DNA of 64,000 nucleotides from Odontesthes bonariensis (lineage: Eukaryota > Chordata > Actinopteri > Atheriniformes > Atherinopsidae): contig NC_134526.1 in NCBI RefSeq assembly GCF_027942865.1, forward strand, positions 17,837,784 through 17,901,783. The letters run 5' to 3'. The position numbers were made by a program, and so were the translations under genes. Position 1 is the first letter of the stretch, and each line of letters begins with the position of its first letter. The notes under the pieces were generated by a model, which worked only from the letters and a program-made list of their open reading frames with translations, was not told the origin of the DNA and searched no databases. Shown here one piece after another: positions 9,401 through 20,422 of the stretch.

Positions 9401-12298
9401 GAGAATTTGCGCATTCACCAATCTTTTCCTATTTTACGTTTTCTTTCAGGTACGAACAGAATTTACGAGTGATCCAGACCTGTCGTAGGAGTTTCGTAAA
9501 ATAGTCCGCTGTTATTCAAATCACGGTTGCTTGACTAATGGATTGTATATTTGATTACTTTGAAGAAAACTTAAGATTAAGATCAGATTTATTGTCATGC
9601 ATACACACAAAATTTGTCCTCCCCTTTTAACCCATCCAGGTTGGCACCTGTTTGACACACACGCGCACAGGGTCACACACTCAGAGACAGATGCCAACCT
9701 GGAGCAGTGGGCAGCCATGAAGCGCCCGGGGAGCATGGGAGTGCGGTGCCTTGCTCAAGGGCACCTCAGCCGTGACAAGGAGGTGGACTGACACCCCTCC
9801 AGCTATCAGTTCCACCAATTTTTTTTGAGTGGCGAGAGTGGGAATTGAACCGCCAACCTTCTGCCTTAGCCCGTCAGGCACTTGGAAGAGACCGTGTGGA
9901 GACAGACGAATGGCTGACATCGCGATTAAGATTCCCAAGGACTGTGCTGCTACAAATATGCAGCTTGCTAGAGCCACGACTCCAGAGAGAAACACGCCGA
10001 TCAAACCCAATTCCACCACACGCCCAGGTCCTCACCACCCTTGGATTTTTGGCCACGGAACCTTTCAGAGCGAGATTGGAGACAGATCGGGGGTGTCCCA
10101 GTCCTCTGTGAGTCGTGCGCTCCCCTTGGTCATCAAAACTCTCATCAGTTTATCACCCATGGTACATCAAATTCCCATACGCCGCTTTCCAACAAGTACA
10201 AATTAAGAGGGACTTTCATGCCGTGGCTGGACTGCCAAACATAATTGGAGCACGAGACACATATACGCATCAAAGCACCCGTGCTGTCGGGAGCGCACTG
10301 AGCTGAAGGCCAGGTGGGTGTGTCTCGATTCCTCGTTCATGGCGCAATATTGCCATGAACGAGGGTCTCCACCTGAACCAGCCCAGGCAGACCAGAAGGT
10401 GTGGTGCCAGAAGACCCCCCTCATGGACCACCCCATCAAAGAGCCATCATGATGAGGCAACAACTGATTGCACGGCTTTAGTTGCAGTCATCGAGCGCCT
10501 GCCCATGGCGAGACGTTTTTTTTTAAGCCATTTTCATATCAAACCATTTATTTTTTTATTTCGGTGACATATTAACAGCACTCGTAATTGCTTCCCATTT
10601 CTTCACTTTAGCAGGTCCCGTAATTCCACTGCTGACACTGCTAAAAATGACAGATTTTCCTTTTTGGTCTCAGAGCTCCTAAAGTTGTTCTTTTTGCGCC
10701 TTGATGTAATTTCTCATGACTCAACACTCAACACTTCCTGGCACAGGAGAGAGGAAGCACATCCTTATATGGTATAATTTTGGGCGTGGAGTATGCAAAT
10801 CTACTATCCTCGTGCACATGAACTTAGATACGCACGTGTGTGATTCACCATTTACGCAGGTCGTTTACACACTTTTTCCAAAGTTAAGAGCGCTTGTTGA
10901 ATCTGACGTGGCGTGTTCGTACGAGACCTTCTTACGAAAAAAGGGAGAGAAATTTAGAATAAAAATACGAAAATGTTCTTGCATGAGGCCCATTCATCGC
11001 TAAATAAACTCCATTCCCACTTAGTTAAGTACTTGGCCTCATATTCTACCTTTGTGTCCTGTACACAGCCTGTCAGACAGCTCTACCCTCACCATGTAAA
11101 TACCTCTGATATATGATGTCTCCTGTGCCAACAAAAAGTTGCTTATTTAGTTGCGGTGCAAACTATGTCTTGGTGTGTCAGTGGAGTGTCTGCTTCCATT
11201 CGTGGCTAAGAGATGGGTGTGGAAAACAGGCTCGTGCATGTGCATATAGTTTAGACAATTATGAGATTTAGAAAAGAGAACCATACGTAAGCCGTTTCCC
11301 ACCTGAGTATCCGCTTGGAGGTATCCCCGGAGCGCCGACGCCAACAGGCAAACCAGGCTGCGTCATCTGTGGCATGTAGCCTGTAGGAGGCTGACCTGCA
11401 ACAGGCGGCTGGAAGGAGGGGCCGGGCTCATCGTCCTCGTCATCTTCGTCAGAGTCATCCTGGTTCTGCTTTTTCTTCTGAGTCTCTGAACACAAGGAGA
11501 TGCTGAATCAGCCCCATGGACAGACAAGAACAAAACACCCATTCAAAGTATTCCGATGTAGATAAACACCTTGGTTCTTTTGCTCCAGCACACGCCTTCT
11601 CTCCTCCATGTCTTTCTCTGGAATACCCTCCATGCCATATATTTCCAGCTCGATATCTGTTCTTCCAGGTATTGCATTAGGAACCCCGTCAATGGTCTCT
11701 TTGTGTACCTAGAAATGATGCGCTCATTTTCATTGCCAAAGAACTGATTTGTTCATTTCATGTCAGTGATTTGCAGAGAGTTCTCACCTGCATACAGTGG
11801 ATGGCGAGCCCGGGGCCAGTGTACAGCTTCTTATGACAGATGTGACACTTGAAATGTTTGGCCTTCTGATGCTGAATGAGAATTTTCTCATCATCAAAAT
11901 CTCTGTTACAGTACCTGAGACGACGGCTCAGGAAACTTTCGCTGGCAAAACTTGACAACTGTGATTGCATTTCATAGCTGGATGTGCCCCGCACAGGTTG
12001 CACGTTACTCTCTCTGCACAGACACCAAAGATTTCCCTTGCTTATCTGGAATATCCCCCTACTTTAAACATCTCTGAGCTTACTCGACTCAATCTAAACA
12101 GCCGAGATAAAGAACAAATCGGTCGTGTTGTTACATGTTGGGAGCATAAATAAGAGTCCTGGCTGGGAAGAGCTCTAAGTAAACGTTATTTTACAGATAA
12201 CCACGGTGACATGTCCCGATAAGAGCAATACAACACCAAACATTACACAAAGGATACCAGCACCAAGGCTTCATCTGCTTTTTCTTCTTCCTCCCCAT
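6485..12298 (-). CDS. znf207: BuGZ / ZNF207 zinc finger protein
   Basis: Ten coding exons (high to low): 12258-12298, 11788-11914, 11570-11708, 11303-11485, 9230-9305, 9075-9127, 8833-8987, 7899-8126, 7585-7726, 6485-6648. They sum to 1,308 nt, 435 aa. The start is [15 protein letters not shown], as in vertebrate ZNF207. Two C2H2-type fingers follow within residues 15-58 ([31 protein letters not shown]), then an acidic [11 protein letters not shown] segment, Pro/Met/Gly-rich repeats in short exons, the Bub3-binding GLEBS region (DEDLSLEELRAQL across the exon 8-9 junction), and the conserved end [12 protein letters not shown]. The known role is microtubule binding and stabilising/loading Bub3 at kinetochores, with nuclear phase-separating behaviour from the low-complexity part. 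Intron 1 has a U12-type donor. Intron 4 carries a Harbinger transposon. Confidence 0.97.
6716..7165 (+). mobile_element. Degenerate Tc1-like element, copy A (znf207 last intron)
   Basis: The sequence begins GCACTGTGCGAAAGTCTAAAGC, resembling a Tc1/mariner-type terminus. It shares its order of blocks (CCAGGCTG, TCTTTCAAAGA, CTGCTTTT, CTCATTTTCAG, CATTTTCAGGGGAATGT, TTGTTCATGAAGCC) with the segments at about 19143-19690 and 53195-53945. There is no intact transposase. The boundaries are approximate. Confidence 0.6.
9333..10993 (+). mobile_element. Internally deleted PIF/Harbinger DNA transposon in znf207 intron 4
   Basis: A perfect 19-bp inverted repeat bounds the element: ATGGGCCTCATGCAAGAAC at 9333-9351 and its complement at 10975-10993. 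The outer AT could be a 2-bp target duplication or part of the terminus. Between them are broken pieces of a HARBI1-type transposase on the plus strand: [20 protein letters not shown] (about 9905-9970), a helix-turn-helix remnant, [10 protein letters not shown](R)D (about 10220-10260), [16 protein letters not shown] (about 10290-10335) and NEGLHLN. The catalytic middle is largely missing and frames are shifted, so it is non-autonomous. A second repeat (9570-9850) seems nested inside. Confidence 0.8.
9570..9850 (+). repeat. Nested fish interspersed repeat inside the Harbinger element
   Basis: The segment from TTATTGTCATGCATACACACAAAATTTGTCCTCC through GTGCCTTGCTCAAGGGCACCTCAGC to GGGAATTGAACCGCCAACCTTCTG is a familiar multicopy motif string in fish genomes. 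It interrupts the order of transposase pieces only at their 5' side. I do not name a family. The boundaries are approximate, and the evidence is the characteristic word content only. Confidence 0.5.
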
Positions 12299-13563
12299 GG
12301 TTTCTGCACTGTCAGTTCGCCGCCTGCTAATTCACGAAAATAAAACAGCTCACAGGAAGATGGCGTCAGGTCTCTGACATCCCACAGGAAGACAGCGCGG
12401 CCCCAGCGCGCCCTCTGGTGGCGAAACCGTGCGCCTCCACACCTTTTGTTCATTCAATCAATCTGATCAAGAACTGTTCAGTCACGGACAGAATGATGAA
12501 CAGGTCTACAGGGCACAGCCCAGGGCTTCAAGAGATGGAGGAGACCATGGAGTCCTTATCTGATTTTATCATTCACAGGGAGACCCACCAAAAAAAGAAA
12601 AGAAAAACAAAAGCCAGTGGGGAAAAAAAGAAAGAAAAAAAACTAACAAACGATCACAAACGACCAGATTTCAATCAAAAATTCACTTCATATGTTGTCT
12701 AAATAACAAAAGCTAATCTAATTATTATTTTTTTTTTACTAAATTTCACACAAAATGACGAATCAGAAACATAAATAATGATAATAATACAGACATTAAA
12801 AAATGACGAGAAATTACCACAATGTGACACAAAACAATCAAATTAAATGTTGTAATGATCCCTGGAGTTCCTCTCTCGTCTGTCACCAAGTGCATGCATT
12901 TTACTGGACTTTAACTAAACTCGATTATATATTTCATAAATTACCCTAAGATGACCTATGTTGTTAATTGTTGGCCTACTAAATACAGAAAACAAACTGA
13001 ACTGTACTGAATGAGTGGGGGCACAAGTAAGTGATATGTGCCCACGGCCCCCTTGTTTCATAGTTTGTCCATGCCTTCATTGTACTTTATTTCAAAAGCA
13101 AGTAACTTACCCAGGCAGAAATATATTTTTTCATCCACACAGATGCATAATGGATGAGCAAACTCCCAATTTTTACGACTACAGAACTGAAATTGAAATT
13201 GATTTTGAAATTGTAAAAGTTGAAAAAATGATAATCATAAAATCGTCTTGATAAACGTGGTTGGAATCAGTATTTTTGCGCTCAGACATTTGGTTCAGGA
13301 ACCCCTGCAAGAAAACTACATTTCACGTCGGACATTTTTCTAAAACGGACTAAGGAGACATGCGCAGTCGGCACATAAACGAGCCAGGAGATACCTGTCC
13401 AACCTGCAGATTGTGCGGCTTTTTAATTGATACCACGGTGATATTCCAACTTCTGTGATATTTGTCAAGCAGCAAAGCAAAGCTAAAATAAATAAATAGA
13501 TAAATAAAGCACGTCCTCATATCAGCCATTTTTAGCTGACGCTGGCATCCTCCGTGTAGGACC
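12299..13563. promoter_or_regulatory. Divergent intergenic region between znf207 and c17orf75
   Basis: The two start codons lie 1,265 bp apart on opposite strands, so this interval must hold both promoters and 5' UTRs. The znf207-proximal 150 bp is GC-richer and contains a CTCF-like motif (listed separately). The central part (12580-12980) is A/T-rich with no gene. I see no TATA-type arrangement that would fix either start site. Confidence 0.55.
12406..12423. promoter_or_regulatory. CTCF-like motif upstream of znf207
   Basis: GCGCGCCCTCTGGTGGCG closely matches the CTCF core in its GCGCCCCCTGGTGGC orientation, with one clear difference in the C run. It is about 110 bp upstream of the znf207 start codon in the divergent promoter region. 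This is a motif match only; occupancy is not shown. Confidence 0.5.
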
Positions 13564-16500
13564 ATGTTTACCTCCCAGACCTCGTCATTCCAAGAGTCGA
13601 TTGACGTGGAAGAGAAAGATGACTTTGACAGCGAAGAAATTGCTGGATACAGCCAGAAAATTCAGCTGAACTGCTACTACACCATCTATCTTTATCAAGG
13701 CACAAGGTAATGGTCATATCGCTCGTCCCAGTCTCTGCTCTGGACATTTCTTGTGCAGCTCTCTGTCTTTTATCTGCTCCAACAGTCTTGACATGTTGCA
13801 TGTTTGAGGAGCATTATTGTCGCGTAATCGCTATTTCAAATTGTGTTTTTACTGTACTTTCTTTCTCCCTTCGTCCAAACGGGACACACTGTTGGTGTGT
13901 AATCGTTGTGAAGTCCATGATTCTGTAGTTTTCCTGCCGCCGATGACACTCGTGCAGGTGAACTTATCCATACAAATCTAACCGGGTGATGAGTAAACTG
14001 TTGATTGTCTTAGATCTGAGGCCTCTGGGGACAATGTGGCATGGAACCAGAGACGGGCAGACTCTACAACAAGTCAGGATGACTTTAGGTAACACAGGAG
14101 CCGCCTACCTTCTACTTGCTTTCAGTGGTCGTTTCTCTTTGGCTTTTACTGTTGTGCATTGGTGTGTCCACTGGCTGCCATTGGAAATCCAATCAACATG
14201 GAATCAATGCTGTCTACGCTCATGATTTTTGTCCTGATTGGTCATTACTGTGCTGCTGAGTTACTTTGCCTTGAGCTGCCCCCACATCGGTGTGGTGCCT
14301 CCACTTCCATGTAGCAAGTGGAATTGGTGAAACGTAAATAAAATCCCTGAATGTCTGGGGACAGTGGTGTGAAAATGTTTCACAATATGTCCCGTCAGTG
14401 AGGCTCAGGCACAGTTGCAGCTCTGTGACTCAGTCGTGTGTCGTGTTGGTGTGTGGCAAATGGTCATCAGCTTTCTCCATCTCTTCTCCAATGGCTCGAG
14501 CGGCCTCCACATTCTTCATGGCCTGCACTGGCTGCTGGTAACCATAATAACTCAACACTCTTATCTACAGCTTGACACTGATTGACAGCAGCCTGCCAAT
14601 GGAGGCAGAACCGGAGCTGCGGACCTACATTTCCAGAAGGCTAAGCAAAGGAGCCTTGCTTGGAGGCATGGGCAACATCGCCACGGTGGAACTCAGGTAT
14701 TTATTTTGTATTCCCTTCATGTCAGAGCTTGGATTCTTTCACAGAAATTAAAATAAGTTTAGCTGAAAGAAACATTACCAGATGGTGAGCACAATTGTGC
14801 TAAATGTTTTTTCTTTCCAGTATTCCAGAGCAGGCGGTCGGCTGCTACTGCTGTCTGCTGGAGCAGGAAAGGTCTCCTGAACAGCCAGATGCTGATGGAA
14901 ATGGATATGTCATCTGCTTTATGGGAGGGTCTGAAAAAGGACTGAACTTATATCCATACGCATTGTTTAGAACAGCCAACATTTTCCGGCATTGATATTG
15001 TAAATAACCCTTGCTTTTACTGAACATTTTATTGCAATTTTACGATGCTTTTTCTGTGTCCAAGAAAGAGCAATATTTTAAATTCTTTGACCCCAGACAC
15101 ATTTAGAATAGAGCTTGATAAGTATGTCCAAGGCCTGCATAGCAGTCTGCAAACCCCAGAGGTATGAGAATGCAATTACACTTTAATGATGCCATATCGT
15201 TGTTGTTGTTGTTGTTGTTGTTGTTGTATGACCTTTAAACGTCTGTGTCTGTGTCCTAGCTGCAGAACCTTGAGACGGAGGTGCGTCCCTATCTGAGCCG
15301 GTGGTACGAGGAGTCTGTGATGCACATTTATCGAGTGGTGCAGCTGGTCCAGAACAACATCAGCTTCTTGCTTCATGCAGTGAGTTTTTTTTTTTTTTTT
15401 TTTCCCCATCAGTGTGTGTAAAATTCATACAATTACTTAAAGCCATACATAAAATACACTTTATAAAAGGGATGTGTTTGTAAATGTGTCAAAATTTAAA
15501 CGGAACATTGAAAACAGACTTTAAACTCTGCATAAATAGTTCAATGACAAAATATCAAATACTGAACCCGAGTAATTTTATATATAAAATACATGTTCAT
15601 TTCTAACTTGATGCCAGGAACACAATTCAGAAAAAGATGGGACAGGTTTAACACTGTTGCATCTTTGACAACACTCATTCTTGTCTGAGACAGGATTTTA
15701 TCCGCTTAACAGTTTTGGCCTCTTTTGTCACATTTTTTTTATTTCATGATGCTCTAAATGTTTTCGGGGGGGGGGGTGTCAGTGCTGCACAGCAGGCAGG
15801 CCAGCTTTTCCCCCAAAGCCTTCCCTGGAAAAACAATAACATGTTCTCTGGATTGTTGCATACGTTGCTTTAAAACTTGTATTTATAGCTCTGCCTAAAG
15901 TGCTTTCACAGATGTGCAAGTTCCCCCTGATATGCAGTGATGCCCAGCCATAGTATTATGAATGCTGGCTGAGGTCGTGTGTACATCGCAGTCGCATTAG
16001 TCTCCATCCTTGTCCTTTGTGTACAGAGATTTCTCTGGATTCTTAGAATTTTATAAGGATTTTATGTTGTAGCAGTCCTGTTTAGTTCCTGCTTGTTGCT
16101 ATCAAAATGTATTTAGTTGAGAGATGTTGTACCAGATGTTTTTGATGCTCAGCTCAATTAAGAAAAGTGTTACTTCTGGGTGAACAATGCATTTAATCCA
16201 CCGAGCTTCCCTCACGCAGGCTCTGAGTCACACACATGTGGAGGTCATCAATTCAGACGAGAGGACAAAGGCGGATGCTTCCAGGTGAGCTAGGAGACAG
16301 CCCTCCTATTAAAACTAACATGGCTGTGTCCTCGTCGGTCACTGCTTTTAATAGCTGGTTGCTGTATACTGAATCAGGTTCATCAAAGCAGCCAGTTTGC
16401 AGGGCCTGTCCCAGCAAGACACCACGACAGCCTCTCTGTGCAAAGCCCTCTCAGAGGACACACCGTCTGATCTGATCATAGACTGCTCCACCAGCCCACC

Positions 16501-17236
16501 CACACTCACCAACACTGGTAAGGCATGTTTTACATGCACTTGAGTAGAGTTTATCACCACAGACTAACAGAGGTGTTGTGTGCCCCCAGTCAGTAATCGC
16601 TTCTGCGATGGCTGGATTCAGGCATTTCTAAACGCTGCAGAGCGATGCAACCCCTTCCTGCTCAGACAGATTCTGGAGAACTTCAAACTTAAGGTGGGGA
16701 ATATATACACAGACTACAGCACTGTTACCAAAGCTGTTTGTTGTTGGATCCTGTTTTTTTTTTTGTTATGCATCTATGTTGCATAAACTGTTAGATTTGA
16801 TTCAGTTTGCAGAAATGACAGCAATTGAAAAACATCAGTTTCCATTTGCCCCAAAGTTTGAGCAACTTTGGATTATTACGCTCTCATTCCCCCTTTGCAG
16901 AAACTCTTCTTTTTTTTTTTTTTAATAAATAACAGTTGCTTGCTTTTATCCTGATCCCTTCCTCCTTTTAACTTGTTACTTCCTCTCCATTCAACCACCT
17001 CTCTCGCTATGCAGGCCATCCAGGATATGAACAGCCTGAAGCGCTTTGTGCGGCAGGCAGAGATGAGTCACTACGCCCTGTTTCGCTGCTGCCAGTTCCT
17101 CCAGGGCTGCGGTAACGGGGACGTGTTGCTGCAGAACGCCAGGGCGGAGCACAGCGATCTGCCCGAGGCCTGCAGCATCATCAGTGTCCTGGAGGAGTTC
17201 ATCAGGGAGCAGTCCCAGGCTCAGGCTCAGGCCTGA
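13564..17236 (+). CDS. c17orf75: Njmu-R1 / C17orf75 protein
   Basis: Ten coding exons: 13564-13706, 14014-14088, 14571-14696, 14821-14949, 15101-15161, 15260-15379, 16220-16284, 16378-16517, 16590-16693, 17015-17236. They sum to 1,185 nt, 394 aa, about the human length. Diagnostic segments along the protein are [90 protein letters not shown] and [20 protein letters not shown]. The human protein binds the WDR11-FAM91A1 complex that tethers AP-1-derived vesicles at the trans-Golgi; that role is taken from the family. Intron 4 (14950-15100) is an AT-AC U12-type intron. The gene diverges from znf207, as its human neighbour does. Confidence 0.96.
14950..15100 (+). other. U12-type AT-AC intron of c17orf75
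   Basis: The intron begins ATATCCATAC and ends CAGACAC. Joining exon ends at 14949 and 15101 keeps the frame and restores the conserved [10 protein letters not shown]. No GT-AG pair does this. A branch-like TTCTTTGAC (15083-15091), one base from the U12 consensus TTCCTTRAC, places its adenosine 10 nt before the 3' splice site, within the narrow window of minor-spliceosome introns. Confidence 0.9.
15199..15227 (+). repeat. Short TTG microsatellite
   Basis: About nine tandem TTG/GTT units lie in c17orf75 intron 5. Confidence 0.9.
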
Positions 17237-18652
17237 CTCCATCACAAACAGATACCCTGTTTGGTGAGACAGTCCAATCTAAACCAACACTACATTCTAT
17301 CTGAAGCTTGAAGTTGCCCGATTAAAAAAAATATATGAAAACACAAATACATGTCATAAATGTAAATTCTGAACCATGAGTTGCATATACTGGTGCTACT
17401 GTTGCTGCAGAGCAAGGAGTGTTGGTCAGATCTGGAATAAGTAATGTACTGTAAGAAATGACACCTTTTTTTTTTTTTTTTTAGCTCGTATTCATTTGTT
17501 GGTTCAGTAATATCACTACATAGATACTTTCTAAATCTTTTCTTGTCGTGTGTGTATAAAGTTATTAAAAGCCAAATATTCATTCTAATATCGCTGACAA
17601 CGTTCACAGCAAAGAACTGATCCAAATGTGAGCTACTGTTTGTTTTAATAGGATTATTATAACTTATTTTATGTCCAGATAATCCTCTCTTCTTGCCCTA
17701 TATGTTATTTAAAGTGAATTTTCTTTTTGAGAAGAATGCACGGATCACTTTCATGCATTGCTTGCTACACAGGCCTTGTTTTTGCTTAATTTTCAACTCT
17801 ATCTGCACTCCTAATATTTTTAGGTGATGATCATTGATATTGTGTGTTGATCAAGTTCTAAGGTCTGCTTATTCCTACCACAATGACTACAGTGATGTGG
17901 ATATTGTTTCATTTTTAAATATTTTTTTGAACATGAATTGTTTCCAGCTTTATGTGAACAGAACGGGGCACTACGAGACCCTCTCACTACATTTACCCAC
18001 CGTGTTGTTTCTCACCTACAAAATTCAAATGTTCCCGAAAATAAATACGACATTAAAATATAGAATAAAAGAAGTTTATATAAGCTCAGAGTAAATATTA
18101 GTCTGCCTAGGATTCCTTTTCCAGAAGCAGTAGTTGCTTTTTTTTTTTTGTTGTTGTTGTTGTTCATTCCAGGGTGAAACACGAGTTCAGATCATTCCAA
18201 TGAAATTCAATCCAAAGTATGTAATAGAGCAATATCATTGTTGATGCGGTATACTTTTAAGCTGTGACGTGTGAATTCATTGTTTTGCTGTTGTGAACCT
18301 TAGCTTGACTGACCCGCGGTGCACGTGTGAAGACTTTTCTGTACAGCGTGCTCTCTGCACTTATAAATGGTTGTGTGGTGCTCTCGTCTTGTATAGAAGG
18401 AACCGAAATAAAAGAGTTGGGCCCTAATGCTGTGGTTGTGCTTGTTTTTTTTTTTGTTTTTTTTTAGCACACAAAAGTTTTAACAAAGGTGACAATGTTG
18501 ATGTTTGTGCTTTTTTTTTTTCTCCACTACAAACGCAAAGATGCAGCTATTTGATGGCTGTGCTGTGTCCTGTGCGAAGAAAACGGAGGCGACTGATCCA
18601 CAAGTTAGATGGATGATGAGTCCCTGTGTAGATGACGTTCTCGTCCTACATA
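17237..18652 (+). other. c17orf75 3' UTR and convergent intergenic region
   Basis: Non-coding A/T-rich sequence. AATAAA at 18407-18412, followed by a T-rich downstream region, is the best polyadenylation signal for c17orf75. This would give a 3' UTR of about 1.2 kb. The minus-strand PH-protein gene ends 240 bp further on, so the two genes converge. No other gene is seen. Confidence 0.6.
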
Positions 18653-20385
18653 TCATATCCTCTCGTAGGTTCCCTCTGGTTGCTCATCTGAAACCAGGCA
18701 CAAACAGCAACAGCTTACACAGATGACGACATGTTGGAAGCGGCATGGTGTGATTCTTCTGTGTATGCAACATGGATATATGAGGAGAAGATTAGGAAAT
18801 TACTGAAACATTTCAACAAGTTGAACACTGAAATTGAACACGAAGTTACCTCCAGTTTCACTCGCTCTTCTCATAAGACCACTTGGCACGTCATAGATGC
18901 CGTCTGTGGGGTGTAAAATGGACAAAGCATTCTCACCACGCAAAGATTTTTTATTATTTTGATATATTAAGAAGAATCAAACGCAATCCACAGCAGAAGA
19001 CCTCTCACCCTGATGTTCAGTAGAAGTCTGGTATGACTGAGGGATGTCATAAATGTCTTCCGTCATCTCTGTTGAAGGGTCTAAGTCTAAGGAAACAACA
19101 TATGAGAGGACCACGTCAAACGTGTGTAGGTTGTGTTATTCTACAGTGCTGTGCAAAAAAAGTCTTGAGCCACCCCTCATAGTTTATTTTCCAAGGAGCA
19201 GGACAATCTTGGAATTTCTTTAAATTGGTTTTGAGCAATAATCCTCCAGGTTTCCTGAAGGTCTTTTAGAGATTTTCTTTGAACACTTGCTGCTTTTCTC
19301 ACTCAGTCTCAGTCTGGTCTTTGTACCTGTACATTTTCAGGGAAATAGCTATTTTTGTCTGTTAAGCCACTTAACACTGACCTATGAAGCATTATAAAGA
19401 CACTTACCTCAGGGGATGAACCAGTGTTACGCCTACACATAACAGACAAGTTAGCGAAAGGACCAATTCTAAATGGTATCTTTGTTACTAGCAGCCTGTG
19501 GCAAAGACGAATAATTTGTTCCCATTTATTTAGTTAGTAAAAGATAACAGTGTGATGGGCATTAAATATCTCAGCATGGCGTGCAGTGTGATAATATCGA
19601 CTTTCAAGCTTGTTTGGATTTTACAAACTCTGTTTTTGCTTTACTTACACCATTTGCATTTACATCTGCACATCTAAAGTTACAATAAATGGCTGCAACT
19701 ATTCACCTTTTCCTGGCAATAGATAAAGAAATGAGGTGTCGTTTAAGGCTCCTGCACAGCGCTGTAGATGGTTGGCTATTTCAAGAATATTTTACATCGT
19801 ACTTTTTCTGCAAGGTAAAACATCATAGTCTCCATTTTGGCTCTCTTCTGCATTACTCGTCCCACCGGACCACTGAGGATCACTGACACTGTGATCTGAA
19901 AAGAGAAGAGTTAGCATCCTGTAGCTGAAAGAACAATCCAATTTGAGACCTGAAGATGGTTACCATCGAGATTCTGGTCGTTAGAGGGTAGATGTAAGTT
20001 CTGGTAAATTGCCTCCTCACTGTCCTGCTCTTCAGGAGGGCAGTCCAGAAAGCAGATGCCACTGGACGTGGAGTAAACGGGGTTTGAAGGAGCAGGAGCA
20101 GAGAGAGGCTGAGCAGGGAGCCACTTCATCGCACCCTCACTGCGTGAGCAGATGGGTGTGCTGCTTTTTAATCTGTCTTGCTCCTCACACGTCTCAAGAC
20201 TGAGGAGCAGAAAGGGGCAATGAAGTGCAAGAAAGTTACCCAAAACACAGTAGTTCAGATGTGCCATGAGCCCAGTCTGACTTACATTGTGCCACTGGAG
20301 ACCGACACCCTCGAGGTAGAGAGATGCATGGCTTGCCAAAGATGTACAACCCACTCTTTTCTAAGGGCTGCTGTCTCTGCTGCCT

Positions 20386-20422
<37 letters not shown>

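Noticed and set aside
19911-20354. 147-codon continuous frame of the PH gene region taken as one exon
   Set aside because: It reads through the intron 20200-20285. The PH closing helix in the correct frame ends at a good donor (20285), and the tail resumes after an acceptor at 20200, so it was split into two exons.
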